A DNA stretch of 64,000 nucleotides from NCBI GenBank assembly GCA_013138735.1, contig WTCE01000094.1:33333-97332 (forward strand), written 5' to 3'. Both the position numbers and the translations under genes were made by a program. Source of the stretch: Crocinitomix sp. (GTDB taxonomy: Bacteria; Bacteroidota; Bacteroidia; Flavobacteriales_D; Crocinitomicaceae). The notes below the pieces were generated by a model, which worked only from the letters and a program-made list of their open reading frames with translations, searched no databases and was not told the origin of the DNA. Each line of letters opens with the position of its first letter. The stretch's first letter is position 1. This document shows positions 43,537 to 52,700 of the stretch, piece by piece.

Positions 43537-44415
43537 TTAAGCGTTTACGCCTAACACTTCCGCCATTTTCATTCCAATTTCAGCTGGAGAATCAACAACG
43601 TGGATGCCACATTCTCTTAAAATTCTTTTCTTCGCTTCAGCTGTATCATCTTCACCACCAACGATTGCACCTGCATGACCCATTGTACGTCCAACAGGAG
43701 CAGTTACACCTGCAATGAATCCAACTACTGGCTTTGTTCCGTTTGCTTGAACCCAGTACGCAGCTTCTGCTTCTAAGTTTCCGCCAATTTCACCAATCAT
43801 TACAATACCTTCCGTTTCAGGATCGGCCATTAATAATTCTACCGCTTCTTTAGTAGTCGTTCCAATAATTGGATCTCCACCAATTCCAATAGCAGTTGTA
43901 ATTCCTAAACCAGCTTTTACAACTTGGTCAGCTGCTTCATATGTTAATGTACCTGATTTAGATACAATTCCAATTGATCCTTTTTTAAAGATGAATCCTG
44001 GCATAATTCCAACCTTCGCTTCATCTGCAGTCAATACACCCGGACAGTTAGGTCCAACTAGTCTGCAATCGTAGTGCGAAATGTATTCTTTTGCCTTAAT
44101 CATGTCAGATACAGGAATTCCTTCTGTAATTGCAATAATCACTTTGATTCCGCCATTGGCAGCTTCCATAATTGCATCCGCAGCAAATGCTGGGGGCACA
44201 AATAAAATAGATACATCAGCGCCAGTTGCTTTTACAGCATCCTCAACAGTATTAAATACAGGTTTGTCTAAGTGTGATTGTCCGCCTTTACCAGGAGTAA
44301 CACCACCAACTACATTTGTTCCGTACTCAATCATTTGACCAGCGTGGAAAGTTCCTTCTCCTCCAGTGAAACCTTGTACAATTATTTTTGAATCTTTATT
44401 TACTAATACTGACAT
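43537..44415 (-). CDS. sucD: Succinyl-CoA synthetase subunit alpha
   Basis: This TCA-cycle enzyme converts succinyl-CoA to succinate with substrate-level phosphorylation. The 292-residue product has the N-terminal CoA-binding Rossmann domain (KIIVQGFTGGEGTFHAGQMIEYGTNVVGGVTPGKGG) and the ligase domain with GIVSKSGTLTYEAADQVV, IGGDPIIGT and the active-site histidine in GHAGAIVGGEDDTAEAK near residue 246. The beta subunit gene (sucC) is not in this window, which is usual in Bacteroidota. A textbook promoter and terminator make it a single-gene transcript. Confidence 0.96.
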   Translation of the reverse strand: MSVLVNKDSKIIVQGFTGGEGTFHAGQMIEYGTNVVGGVTPGKGGQSHLDKPVFNTVEDAVKATGADVSILFVPPAFAADAIMEAANGGIKVIIAITEGIPVSDMIKAKEYISHYDCRLVGPNCPGVLTADEAKVGIMPGFIFKKGSIGIVSKSGTLTYEAADQVVKAGLGITTAIGIGGDPIIGTTTKEAVELLMADPETEGIVMIGEIGGNLEAEAAYWVQANGTKPVVGFIAGVTAPVGRTMGHAGAIVGGEDDTAEAKKRILRECGIHVVDSPAEIGMKMAEVLGVNA

Positions 44416-44441
44416 ATAAATTTATCTTTTTCTTTGCGTGC

Positions 44442-44472
44442 CAAATTTAGAGTTTTGATTTCGTAAAACAAA
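44442..44472 (-). promoter_or_regulatory. Bacteroidota-type promoter for sucD
   Basis: On the minus strand TTTG (44472-44469), a 19-base spacer and TAAATTTG (44449-44442) match the consensus at both positions and spacing. The start codon is 27 bases downstream. Confidence 0.85.
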
Positions 44473-44476
44473 GAGT

Positions 44477-45003
44477 TTGGGCAATTATCAATGTGCAATT
44501 ATCAATTATCAATTATCAATATGCAATTGTCAATGTGAAATTATCAATGTACACTGTGTCCTTATCAGGGTTTGCACTATTCAATAATCTCCGGCTGACT
44601 CGGATCAATGCGCTTAATGTTCTTCTGTCTTAATTTTTCGTTAAATGTTTAAGTTGTTGGTTACAATTGGTTATTCGCAGGTTGGTAGCCATATGTGTTT
44701 AGACAAAAGTGTAAAAGGTAGGTAGGTAAGAGGCAGATGGGCAATAGTCATTAGTGCTAGACCGCTGCGCTGTTAGACCACTTTGTTGATAGAGCATAGA
44801 CCGCTACGCTAATAGATTGCATTTTGGTGGTGAATTAGATTTAGGATCTTTATTGAAAAGTCAAATCGTAATGATAATTGCACATTGAAAAAATTAGAGA
44901 TTAGATCGCTACGCTATTAGATTTTGAATCAAATCATCAAAAAAATCAAATCATCTTATCATCACCCCCCTGTCAAATCTCATTGATATTTGCTGATTGA
45001 CCT
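44477..45003. repeat. Intergenic composite repeat region, copy C (inverted)
   Basis: No gene is seen in this ~530-base stretch. It contains several AATTATCAATGTGCAATTATC units (44480-44550) and five units of the form AGACCGCT(G/A)CGCTGTTAGA or TAGATCGCTACGCTATTAGA (44758-44930). Bases 44902-44980 are the inverted counterpart of 68-121. The order of the parts is reversed compared with copy A, showing the element is inverted here as a whole. No start, promoter or RNA-gene signature was found. Confidence 0.65.
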
Positions 45004-45654
45004 TTATCCTATTCCATTTTGAAATGCAAACCTGATTAAACCCGCCACATTGTGCACGCCTACTTTTTTCATGATATTGGTGCGGTGTGTATCTACTGTT
45101 TTTGGACTAATGAACAATTTTTCGCCCATTTGGCTATTGGTTAATCCTTGTGTAATAAGTTTAATGATTTCTTTTTCGCGCTTCGTTAATTCATCCACTA
45201 ATGGCGATTTTTCTATTAAGGGTTGAATCGGAGTATCGCGGTCATCTGCCAATAAGGTTTGGTTAATTTCATCACCAAAGTATTCTCCACCGCCGTGTAT
45301 AGTCTGAATGGCCTCAATTAATTCATGTGTTGCAATGGTTTTTAATAAATAACCTTTTACACCTAAGTCCATCAACTTTTTAATCATTGACTTTTCTTGG
45401 TACATAGAAAGCATGAGGACCTTTACTTCTTTATGGTGCTTTAATATTTCGGTAGCGCATTGAATACCGTTCATTTCTGGCATGTCAATATCCAATAGGG
45501 CAATGTCCACCAAATTCACTTCAATATATTCCAAGGCGACTTTTCCATTCTCAGCCATTTTCACAATCGTAATGTTTTCGTTAGAGGCTATTGAGTTCTT
45601 AATTCCTTCAGCAACTAAGGGGTGATCGTCTGCAATCAATACTTTAATTTTCAT
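45004..45654 (-). CDS. LuxR-type response regulator (NarL/FixJ family)
   Basis: The 216-residue protein has a receiver domain (VLIADDHPLVAEGIKN; phosphoacceptor Asp in VDIALLDIDMPEMNG near residue 54; VLMLSMYQEKS; LKTIATHELIEAI) and a C-terminal LuxR HTH (LTKREKEIIKLITQGLTNSQMGEKLFISPKTVDTHRTNIMKKVG). It is the partner of the sensor kinase whose 3' end it overlaps by 11 bases, so they are translationally coupled. Targets cannot be told from the sequence. Such 7TM-DISM/LuxR pairs are common in Bacteroidota and usually respond to small molecules in the periplasm. Confidence 0.94.
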   Translation of the reverse strand: MKIKVLIADDHPLVAEGIKNSIASNENITIVKMAENGKVALEYIEVNLVDIALLDIDMPEMNGIQCATEILKHHKEVKVLMLSMYQEKSMIKKLMDLGVKGYLLKTIATHELIEAIQTIHGGGEYFGDEINQTLLADDRDTPIQPLIEKSPLVDELTKREKEIIKLITQGLTNSQMGEKLFISPKTVDTHRTNIMKKVGVHNVAGLIRFAFQNGIG

Positions 45655-47524
45655 TGATTTCTATTTTAAGTGTGACTAATGTTCCGCCTTCAGGGCCATT
45701 TTCGAATGCGACTGTGCCGTTTATCATTTCGGCGCGATTTTTAATATTCATTAAGCCAATGCCATTGTTCTGATTGGCCTTATCCATTCCTTTTCCATTA
45801 TCTTCAATCATTAAAATCGCGACATTTCCTGTGCGGAATAACTGCACATTAACCGTATTAGCTTGGCTGTGTTTTAAGATGTTATTTACCAATTCTTGTG
45901 CAATTCTATAAATGTTAATTTCAATCGTTTCTGGCAGCCTATCATTCCAATTAAAATGCTCAAAAGTATAGGTGACGTTTGCTGGAGTCAAGCTATCCGC
46001 TAACATATCTCCCAAAGTAGCTATTAAACCTAATTCCTTTAAGGAGCGCGGCGTCATTTGATGCGAAATTGTTCTTAAATCTTGATTGGACCCTTCTAGT
46101 TTTTCTAAAATTTCCTTTGCTTCAGCACTCTCTGCAATTTTCAAATTTTCAAATGCGACACGAGACTTTAAAATAACACTCCCAATTTCTTGAACTACAC
46201 CGTCATGCAAATCTCGTGCTATGCGTGATCTTTCATTTTCTTGTGCTTCAATCATGGCATGGATTCCTCTTTCTTGTTCCGCAATGAGTGCCTTTTGATA
46301 TTGATAGTTTTCTTTCATGATTAAATAATACCGGTGCGCCATTGCAATGGTCAAAACAATGACTTCAATAAAGATGACGTATTCCCACTCAAGCGGATTA
46401 AACGAATCTGTCAGTCGCATTGCCGTTAAAACAAAATGTCCCACAAACAAGAATAAAGGGAAATAGGCCACAACATAATAATAGGCCATTATCTGTCGCT
46501 TAAAGGATAAATATATCGCAAAGAAATACAATCCTAAACTAGTTGCAATTAACACGAACTTAGAGAAAATGTATGAAAAGCTAAAGAACCAATCATATTG
46601 CCGCAGGAAGAGTGCTAAAACGAATAAAATAGCTGTGAAAACTGCCATATACTTGAAGACACGATATGTTTTTGGATAATTTTTATTTAGTTCAAAAAAG
46701 TGATTGGTATAGAGTAAAACAAATACCAACTGCAGGTATCCAAACATTTCAACAAAGTTGTTTCCAAAGAAGAGATATTTTTCAAAGATCAAAGGGGAAA
46801 CAAAATGCCTTAAAGCCATTAAATTAAGGATGATTACAAGTACAAATCCCATATAATAGAGGTAGAGCCGTTGTTTTGTAAAAGCGAACATAGCTAAGGA
46901 CATGAAACAAATTAAAATGACAAAACCCAAGAAGATAAGCATATAGCTGCTGCGGATTCGAATGTCTAATTCTCTATCTTTATAAGCATCAGCGCTCCAT
47001 ATTTTATTCATGACCCGAAATGCGTCATCATTCACTGTGGCGCGGATGTAAATGCTGAGATCCGAATCGGTCGGTAAATCAATAGGGAAGATATAAGCGT
47101 ATTTATTAGAGAGATAGGAATCAACATTATTTTCGGCAAAATGTAAACCTCTGGTCGGATATTCTTTGAAGATCGTATCAGCTCGAACTAAATAAAAAAG
47201 TAAAGAGTCAATATTAGTTTGGTTAAATTCAAAGACAAAATCAGTAAAGTGCGAATCGTTTTTTAAATCTATTCTTATCCAATGATGCTTTTTCCCAATT
47301 CCCTGATTGACCATTTTTTTATGCTGCCATTCAAAGACCTCAGGGTGTTCTAAAACATATTGAATATCATAAGCGGTATCCTTTTCGCTATAGATACCTT
47401 GCTTTTGAATTAAGTATTCATTCAGTTTTTTATTGATTATCGTCACATGATCCGGTTCAACCGAAATTGCGAAAGACTGCATTGCGATAAACAAAACACA
47501 TATGAGAGTAAGGAACTTCACCAT
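45644..47524 (-). CDS. Membrane sensor histidine kinase (7TMR-DISM type)
   Basis: After a signal peptide (LTLICVLFIAMQSFAISV), a ~170-residue periplasmic domain (HHWIRIDLKNDSHFTDFVFEFNQTNIDSLLFYL) of the 7TMR-DISMED2 type is followed by seven hydrophobic segments (~residues 190-385). The cytoplasmic part has a HisKA_3 dimerisation domain with ERSRIARDLHDGVVQEIGSVILKS, the phosphoacceptor His near residue 438, and a HATPase domain (NIYRIAQELVNNILKHSQANTVNV; DNGKGM; GIGLMNIKNRAEMINGTVAFE). The kinase and its response regulator form a two-gene unit. It should sense a periplasmic ligand, unidentified. Confidence 0.93.
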   Translation of the reverse strand: MVKFLTLICVLFIAMQSFAISVEPDHVTIINKKLNEYLIQKQGIYSEKDTAYDIQYVLEHPEVFEWQHKKMVNQGIGKKHHWIRIDLKNDSHFTDFVFEFNQTNIDSLLFYLVRADTIFKEYPTRGLHFAENNVDSYLSNKYAYIFPIDLPTDSDLSIYIRATVNDDAFRVMNKIWSADAYKDRELDIRIRSSYMLIFLGFVILICFMSLAMFAFTKQRLYLYYMGFVLVIILNLMALRHFVSPLIFEKYLFFGNNFVEMFGYLQLVFVLLYTNHFFELNKNYPKTYRVFKYMAVFTAILFVLALFLRQYDWFFSFSYIFSKFVLIATSLGLYFFAIYLSFKRQIMAYYYVVAYFPLFLFVGHFVLTAMRLTDSFNPLEWEYVIFIEVIVLTIAMAHRYYLIMKENYQYQKALIAEQERGIHAMIEAQENERSRIARDLHDGVVQEIGSVILKSRVAFENLKIAESAEAKEILEKLEGSNQDLRTISHQMTPRSLKELGLIATLGDMLADSLTPANVTYTFEHFNWNDRLPETIEINIYRIAQELVNNILKHSQANTVNVQLFRTGNVAILMIEDNGKGMDKANQNNGIGLMNIKNRAEMINGTVAFENGPEGGTLVTLKIEINEN

Positions 47525-47627
47525 CTAAATATACTAAAAACATGTATTAAGGTAGGGACAAAGGGGTAGTTATCGAAATCTCAACGAAACTTTGGCAATG
47601 AATGCTTAAAAAGTCCTTGGTTCTGTT

Positions 47628-47635
47628 TAATTTTG
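47628..47635 (+). promoter_or_regulatory. -7 promoter element for mnmE
   Basis: TAATTTTG matches TAnnTTTG and lies only four bases before the mnmE ATG, implying a leaderless transcript. No -33 TTTG is present at the expected distance, so the call is tentative. Confidence 0.4.
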
Positions 47636-47639
47636 CAGT

Positions 47640-49013
47640 ATGAATTTTTTAAATCAAGATGATACTATTTGTGCGCTTTCCACATCTGCTGGAATGGGTG
47701 CTATTGCCTTGATTCGTTTGTCGGGTAAGAATGCTTTATCCATTTGCGAAAAAATATTCAGTAAACCCCTACAAGATAAAGCCACACATACGGCACATTT
47801 TGGAAGAATTAAAAGTGGCGAACAACTCATTGATGAGGTTGTGGTAACCTTGTTTAAGAATCCAGGCTCCTTTACGGGAGAAGATATTGTGGAAATAGCC
47901 TGTCACGGCTCAGTTTATATTCAAGAACAGATTTTAGCCTTATTAATTGAAAACGGAGCAAGAATGGCTGGTCCGGGCGAGTTCTCTTTACGCGCGTTTA
48001 TGAACGCAAAGATGGATTTATCGCAAACAGAGGCCATTGCAGATTTAATTTCAGCCAGTTCAAAAGCAGCCCATAAAGTAGCCATGCATCAAATGCGAGG
48101 CGGTTTTAGCAGAGAAATTGGAGAATTACGAGAAGGTTTATTGAGTTTTGCTTCATTGGTAGAATTAGAATTGGACTTTAGTGAAGAGGATGTAGAGTTC
48201 GCAGATCGCAAACAGTTGCAAGATTTGGTGGAGCAAGTCAAATTAAAAGTAAGTGCTTTATTACAATCCTTCAAATTAGGGAATGTGATTAAAAACGGCG
48301 TTCCTGTTGCAATCGTTGGTTCTCCAAATGCAGGTAAATCAACCTTGCTTAATACTTTGTTGAACGAGGAAAAAGCAATCGTTTCAGACATTGCAGGCAC
48401 CACACGTGACGTAATTGAAGATACTATCATCTTAAATGGCATTGAATTCCGATTCATTGACACCGCTGGGATTCGTGAAACCAAAGACACCATTGAAAGC
48501 TTAGGAATCGAACGCGCTTACGCTCAAATTCGTAAAGCAGCAGTCATTCTTTTAATGATTGATTTGACAGAAACCCCTGAAAAATATGTGCTCAAACAAA
48601 TAGAGCAATTCAGCCATAACACCAATAACGAAGACCAAACATTAATCCCCATTTTTAACAAAATGGATGAGGTAGACTTGGCAGATTTTAAAGGGTTAGA
48701 AGGCAAAGGCATTTTTATTTCAGCTCGGAATAAAGTTAATATTGATGTGTTGGTGGATGAGCTTGGAGCGACGATTGGCGATTATGGAACGGAGGATCAG
48801 ACCATTGTGACGAATGCACGGCATTATGATATTTTGAAAAAGTGTGAATTATCGTTGGTTAAGGTGGAAGAGGGCTTAGAGAGTCAGATTCCGGGAGATT
48901 TGTTGGCTATGGATATTCGGGAGACTTTGTATCATTTAGGTGAGATTACTGGTCAGATTACGACGGATGATTTGTTGGGGAATATTTTCGCAAATTTTTG
49001 TATTGGAAAGTAA
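47640..49013 (+). CDS. mnmE: tRNA-modification GTPase MnmE (TrmE)
   Basis: MnmE, with MnmG, installs the cmnm5 group on wobble uridine 34 of certain tRNAs. The 457-residue product has the N-terminal formyl-THF-binding domain (TICALSTSAGMGAIALIRLSG, PGSFTGEDIVEIACHGS), a G domain (G1 VAIVGSPNAGKSTLLNTLL near residue 226; G3 DTAGIRE; G4 NKMD) and ends with the invariant FCIGK, whose cysteine is catalytically needed. Length is normal and the frame intact. The 3' end of mnmE is a known integration site for genomic islands such as SGI1, and here it marks the left edge of the defence island. Confidence 0.97.
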   Translation: MNFLNQDDTICALSTSAGMGAIALIRLSGKNALSICEKIFSKPLQDKATHTAHFGRIKSGEQLIDEVVVTLFKNPGSFTGEDIVEIACHGSVYIQEQILALLIENGARMAGPGEFSLRAFMNAKMDLSQTEAIADLISASSKAAHKVAMHQMRGGFSREIGELREGLLSFASLVELELDFSEEDVEFADRKQLQDLVEQVKLKVSALLQSFKLGNVIKNGVPVAIVGSPNAGKSTLLNTLLNEEKAIVSDIAGTTRDVIEDTIILNGIEFRFIDTAGIRETKDTIESLGIERAYAQIRKAAVILLMIDLTETPEKYVLKQIEQFSHNTNNEDQTLIPIFNKMDEVDLADFKGLEGKGIFISARNKVNIDVLVDELGATIGDYGTEDQTIVTNARHYDILKKCELSLVKVEEGLESQIPGDLLAMDIRETLYHLGEITGQITTDDLLGNIFANFCIGK

Positions 49014-49528
49014 CAGCTAGCTGTTTTTTGTTGAGATGACTTGGTTTTGTAACCACCTGTTTTTTTTTAATGTAAGCGGTGAAGGATACAACTGTGTTGT
49101 GTGACCAGTCAGAGAGTCTGATTAGCTCTGAAATGATATTCATTTGTTGTTCATCAACTTCTAAACTTTGTTTAGTAATGTTTTTTATCGTTTTAAGCCA
49201 TTATTGTTTTTTTATAATTTGGCTTATTTTGTGATTTTTTGCTCGAATTTGTACTTTGTTTGTACCTTGTTTTGTATTTCATAAATGGTTGTTTTTGTGT
49301 TAGGTTTTTGCATTCCTTTGGTAAGTACTATTGATTTTCTGAGACCATCTCAGAAGTAAGAGCATTGCTACAAAATATTCTCATGATATACCAAGTTTCA
49401 ATGAGATTTCAAAGCATCTTAAAAGCCAAATTTATTCGAGCTTTTTTAGCAATATTTTTTTAGCGTAGAAAAGTTATTTGTATTTGTTATATTTAGATTC
49501 TCATTTTGCCCAATAAAATAGCTCCCTC
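49014..49528. other. Island-edge intergenic region after mnmE
   Basis: This 515-base stretch is AT-rich and lacks an intact gene. It contains CTGAGA-CCA-TCTCAG (49339-49353), a 15-base perfect inverted repeat. The minus strand of 49180-49143 and 49143-48960 encodes an open frame without a convincing start, and I see no known domain in it. At about 49272-49280 a TTTTGTATT recalls the mnmE terminal TTTTTGTATTGGAAAGTAA, but the match is too short to call an attachment site. Confidence 0.5.
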
Positions 49529-49645
49529 ATGATTGGAAAGAAAGTTCTTAATTACGAAATAAAATCGCTTCTTGGAGAAGGAGGGATGGGGAACGTCTAT
49601 CTTGCAGAGCACTTGAAGTTGGGACGGAAACACTGCTCCGAATAG
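49529..49645 (+). pseudogene. Truncated Ser/Thr protein kinase, N-terminal stub
   Basis: The 38-codon frame encodes IGKKVLNYEIKSLLGEGGMG and then NVYLAEHLKLGRK, the first two strands and glycine-rich ATP loop (GEGGMGxVYLAxH) of a PknB-type kinase. The next residues in the family should be VAIK with the catalytic lysine; here the frame instead gives HCSE and a stop. No continuation exists in the other frames. The break near base 49628 marks a junction with the defence island, where the rest of the gene was lost or displaced. Confidence 0.85.
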
Positions 49646-49723
49646 AATAATATGTAATTTTTCATCAAGTTGTGTCATTTATTTAAAATTTAAATCAATG
49701 TTTCATAATCTCAGTAAACCTTT

Positions 49724-52700
49724 TTATTCACTACTATCGGCTGTTTTTTCAAACCTTAATCTAGGCAAAACAATCTTATATTCCCTTTCTTCTTTCGGAT
49801 CATACCAGTACACTAAGTATTCGACTTTTGCCGATACCAATTCATACCCTCTATCCTGAAATGGAATCAATTTTCTGTTGATAAAATCTTTTGAGAAAAG
49901 GAGCATATTTCCTGCTCCAAGTTTCGCCAAACCAGAGGCTTCTGAGTCCTTAAACTTCATAATATCCTTAATTAATGCTTCATCAGTTTGGAGATTCTGA
50001 ATTATTCTAGCGGCTCTTGGATATTTTTGCGACCCTAAATTGACTTCTTTGTGATTTAAAATCAGTTCATAATAACCTGACTCTTTGAGCTCACCTTGAA
50101 AATTTGAAATATTCAATTCATCAAACTCAAAATTTTCGTAAAACGAAGTGTTGGTATGGATATGAAGGCTTTCTTTTGCTCGAGTACTCGCAACATATAA
50201 GAGGCGTTTTGAAGCATCCGTCTGAGACTCAAAGTCCTCAACGAGCATAAATACATGGTCAAATTCTTTACCCTTTGATTTATGCATTGTTGAGACGATA
50301 ATAGACTTTGAATTGGTGTGGATTGCATCTTCCATTTTTATTTCTCGAATATATTCCCACCAATCAACCAATAATTTATTATCGGGGTATGCCTTTTGAA
50401 AGTTATATATTACTTCAAGACAAGTTTCAAGGAGTCTATTGTTTTTGAAATGAGCGCGGAAAGTATCAATGGTATCCAGCCATTCAGTTTCAAAGATGAT
50501 GCCTGAATCTCCTGTTGATTTTTTAATTTGTGTACTGAAAAATCGAATTTCATCTAGGACGGACATTGTGAAGCCATCAAAACCTGCTAGTAATCTTGTT
50601 TTATAACCCAATTCGGTTAGCATTGAACTAATCAAAAGCGCCTCATGATTTGTGCGTGTCAGAACGGCTTTTACACCCTCAAGCTGTAAATTGTGCAAAT
50701 TTTCAACTAGTGGTTTTTCCAAGTGATTCCCTTTATAGTTGACGAGTCTTATTTTTGCCTTTAAGGTATGTTTTGCTGGAACGAGCGTTTGCCGTTTCAT
50801 TCTATTATTTAGTTTATTTAGAACCAAATTATTGAATTGAATAATCCCAGCTCTACTTCGATAGTTTTTGGGTAAGGTGTAGACAGTAGCGTTAAAATTT
50901 TGTCTAAAATCATTCATGTATTTGTTAGATGAACCTCTAAATTCATAAATATTTTGATCGTCATCACCAACGGCGATTGTTCTAGGCTTTTCCGCTACTT
51001 TAATAATTGTTTTGATCAAATTCCACTCATCACCATTAATATCTTGAAATTCGTCAAATAATAAAACACTTTTATTTGAAATTGATGATACATCTATTTC
51101 ATCATTTTCAATGGCTTTTATGCAATCTTGAATTACATTTTGAGATTTCTCTAAATCACCCAACTGACCTAAAAGTTGGAAGCAAAAACCATGAAAGGTT
51201 GTAATCTTAATTAAACCTGCAAACTCGGGAATCAGAGATCGAATTCGATTTTTAAATTCAATTGCCGCAGCTTTTGAAAATGTAAGCATTAAGAATTGTT
51301 CAGGTTTAATATCCTCAAGTAAAAGTAGGCTAGCTATTTTATGTACTAAAACTTTAGTTTTTCCACTTCCAGGACCAGCAAGAACTAATATGTTTTCAGA
51401 TTTATTATCTGCTAAAATTTTCGTTTGGTCGGTGTCAAGGTCTTTGATCACTTCTTCAAAACGCGCGGGTGTAAGTGATCGTTGTATTTCAGTTTTTCTT
51501 CTTGGAAAATGAAAGGCAAGGAATTCGTCATAGGAGAGCGTGAAATAATCATTCACAAAGGCCAAAGCAGATTCATAATTCTGAACACTTTTTTTTGCAT
51601 ATTCTCCGACAATATGTATTTGCTCTGTTTTATGCTTATAATGATTATCCATCTTAGCATAATCTTTCAACGTGAAGTGGTGTCGGTCTTTCTCTATTTT
51701 GTCAATATTGAATTTATTATATGAAACCATAAAACCACCTTCAAGCTTAATGGCTTTAATGTCATTCATAAATAGGAGAGTGGTTTCATATTTTTTTGTA
51801 TTGGACTCAACAATTGTACCCATGAACTGATTTTGATCGCGAAGGTTCAAGAGTGAAAAAGAAACAGGAACATCCTCTTTTTGGTTTTTTTGCTCATTTT
51901 TTGTGGACTCTGCAAAAAGTTCCATTACTGAAACACACAAATCATGTCTCCATTTAATATCTTCAAATAGGTCTGACTTATTAAGGATGATCACTTCATA
52001 AATGTCACGTTCTTTATTTGTTCTTCTTTTTTTTACAAATTTTCGTTTATCCCAATAGGTGAGTATAGACCTAATATCTTCTGCCGAAGAGTTTTGAATT
52101 CCGCTATCCATTAAATTTTGATTCCATTGTCTTAAAGGAATTTTAAAAGATTTATTAGGCAACAATTCAATTAGCGCCTTTTCTATTTTTATAAATTTTC
52201 GGATAATTTGTTTGGATCCTTTTTTTGATTGATTCAAATTGATAAAGGCCGTCAAATCCTTGGCATCCCCTAAAATTGATAAATCTCGAAGCATTTGAAT
52301 GGCTCCTTGAACTCTATAAATACTTAATTCCGTACGATCAGCCAAATAGTCAACTCTCGCTTCTTTATCTGTAATAATTCTTTTTAATACTTTTTCACAA
52401 TCAATTTTATCAATGTCTGAAATTGACTTACTTTGCGTGATTTTTGCTTTGCCTTGCGAAAAATTGCGAACCATTAAACTGTCTGCAAATACACGTGGGC
52501 TATTTTGTTTGCGCCTCAAAAAACCTTGATCTTCTAATGCACTAATTGCTGATTTTACACGTGTTTCCAAATCTCGCATTTCAGCATCCCAGCCTGATTT
52601 TTTTGCTATTTCTAATGCGGATTGGCTCAATTTTTCGCGATACTTAGCTTGATTTTTAATCGCTCCCCAAATATCTTTTATCTCTTTTTGGTTTAATTTC

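Noticed and set aside
44477..45003. CRISPR-like array in the AATTATCAATGTGC units
   Set aside because: The units are variable, closely spaced and AT-rich, with no regular unique spacers, and no cas genes are present.
48958..49180. Minus-strand open frame at the mnmE 3' end, possibly an integrase fragment
   Set aside because: It overlaps the conserved end of mnmE and I see no tyrosine-recombinase R-H-R-Y residues; no start codon of good quality.
49014..49528. Direct repeat of the mnmE end as an attachment site
   Set aside because: Only TTTTGTATT (about 9 bases) is shared, which is too short in AT-rich DNA to call.
49493..49678. Minus-strand open frame across the kinase stub
   Set aside because: It runs antisense to a frame with clear kinase motifs, and shows no family features of its own.
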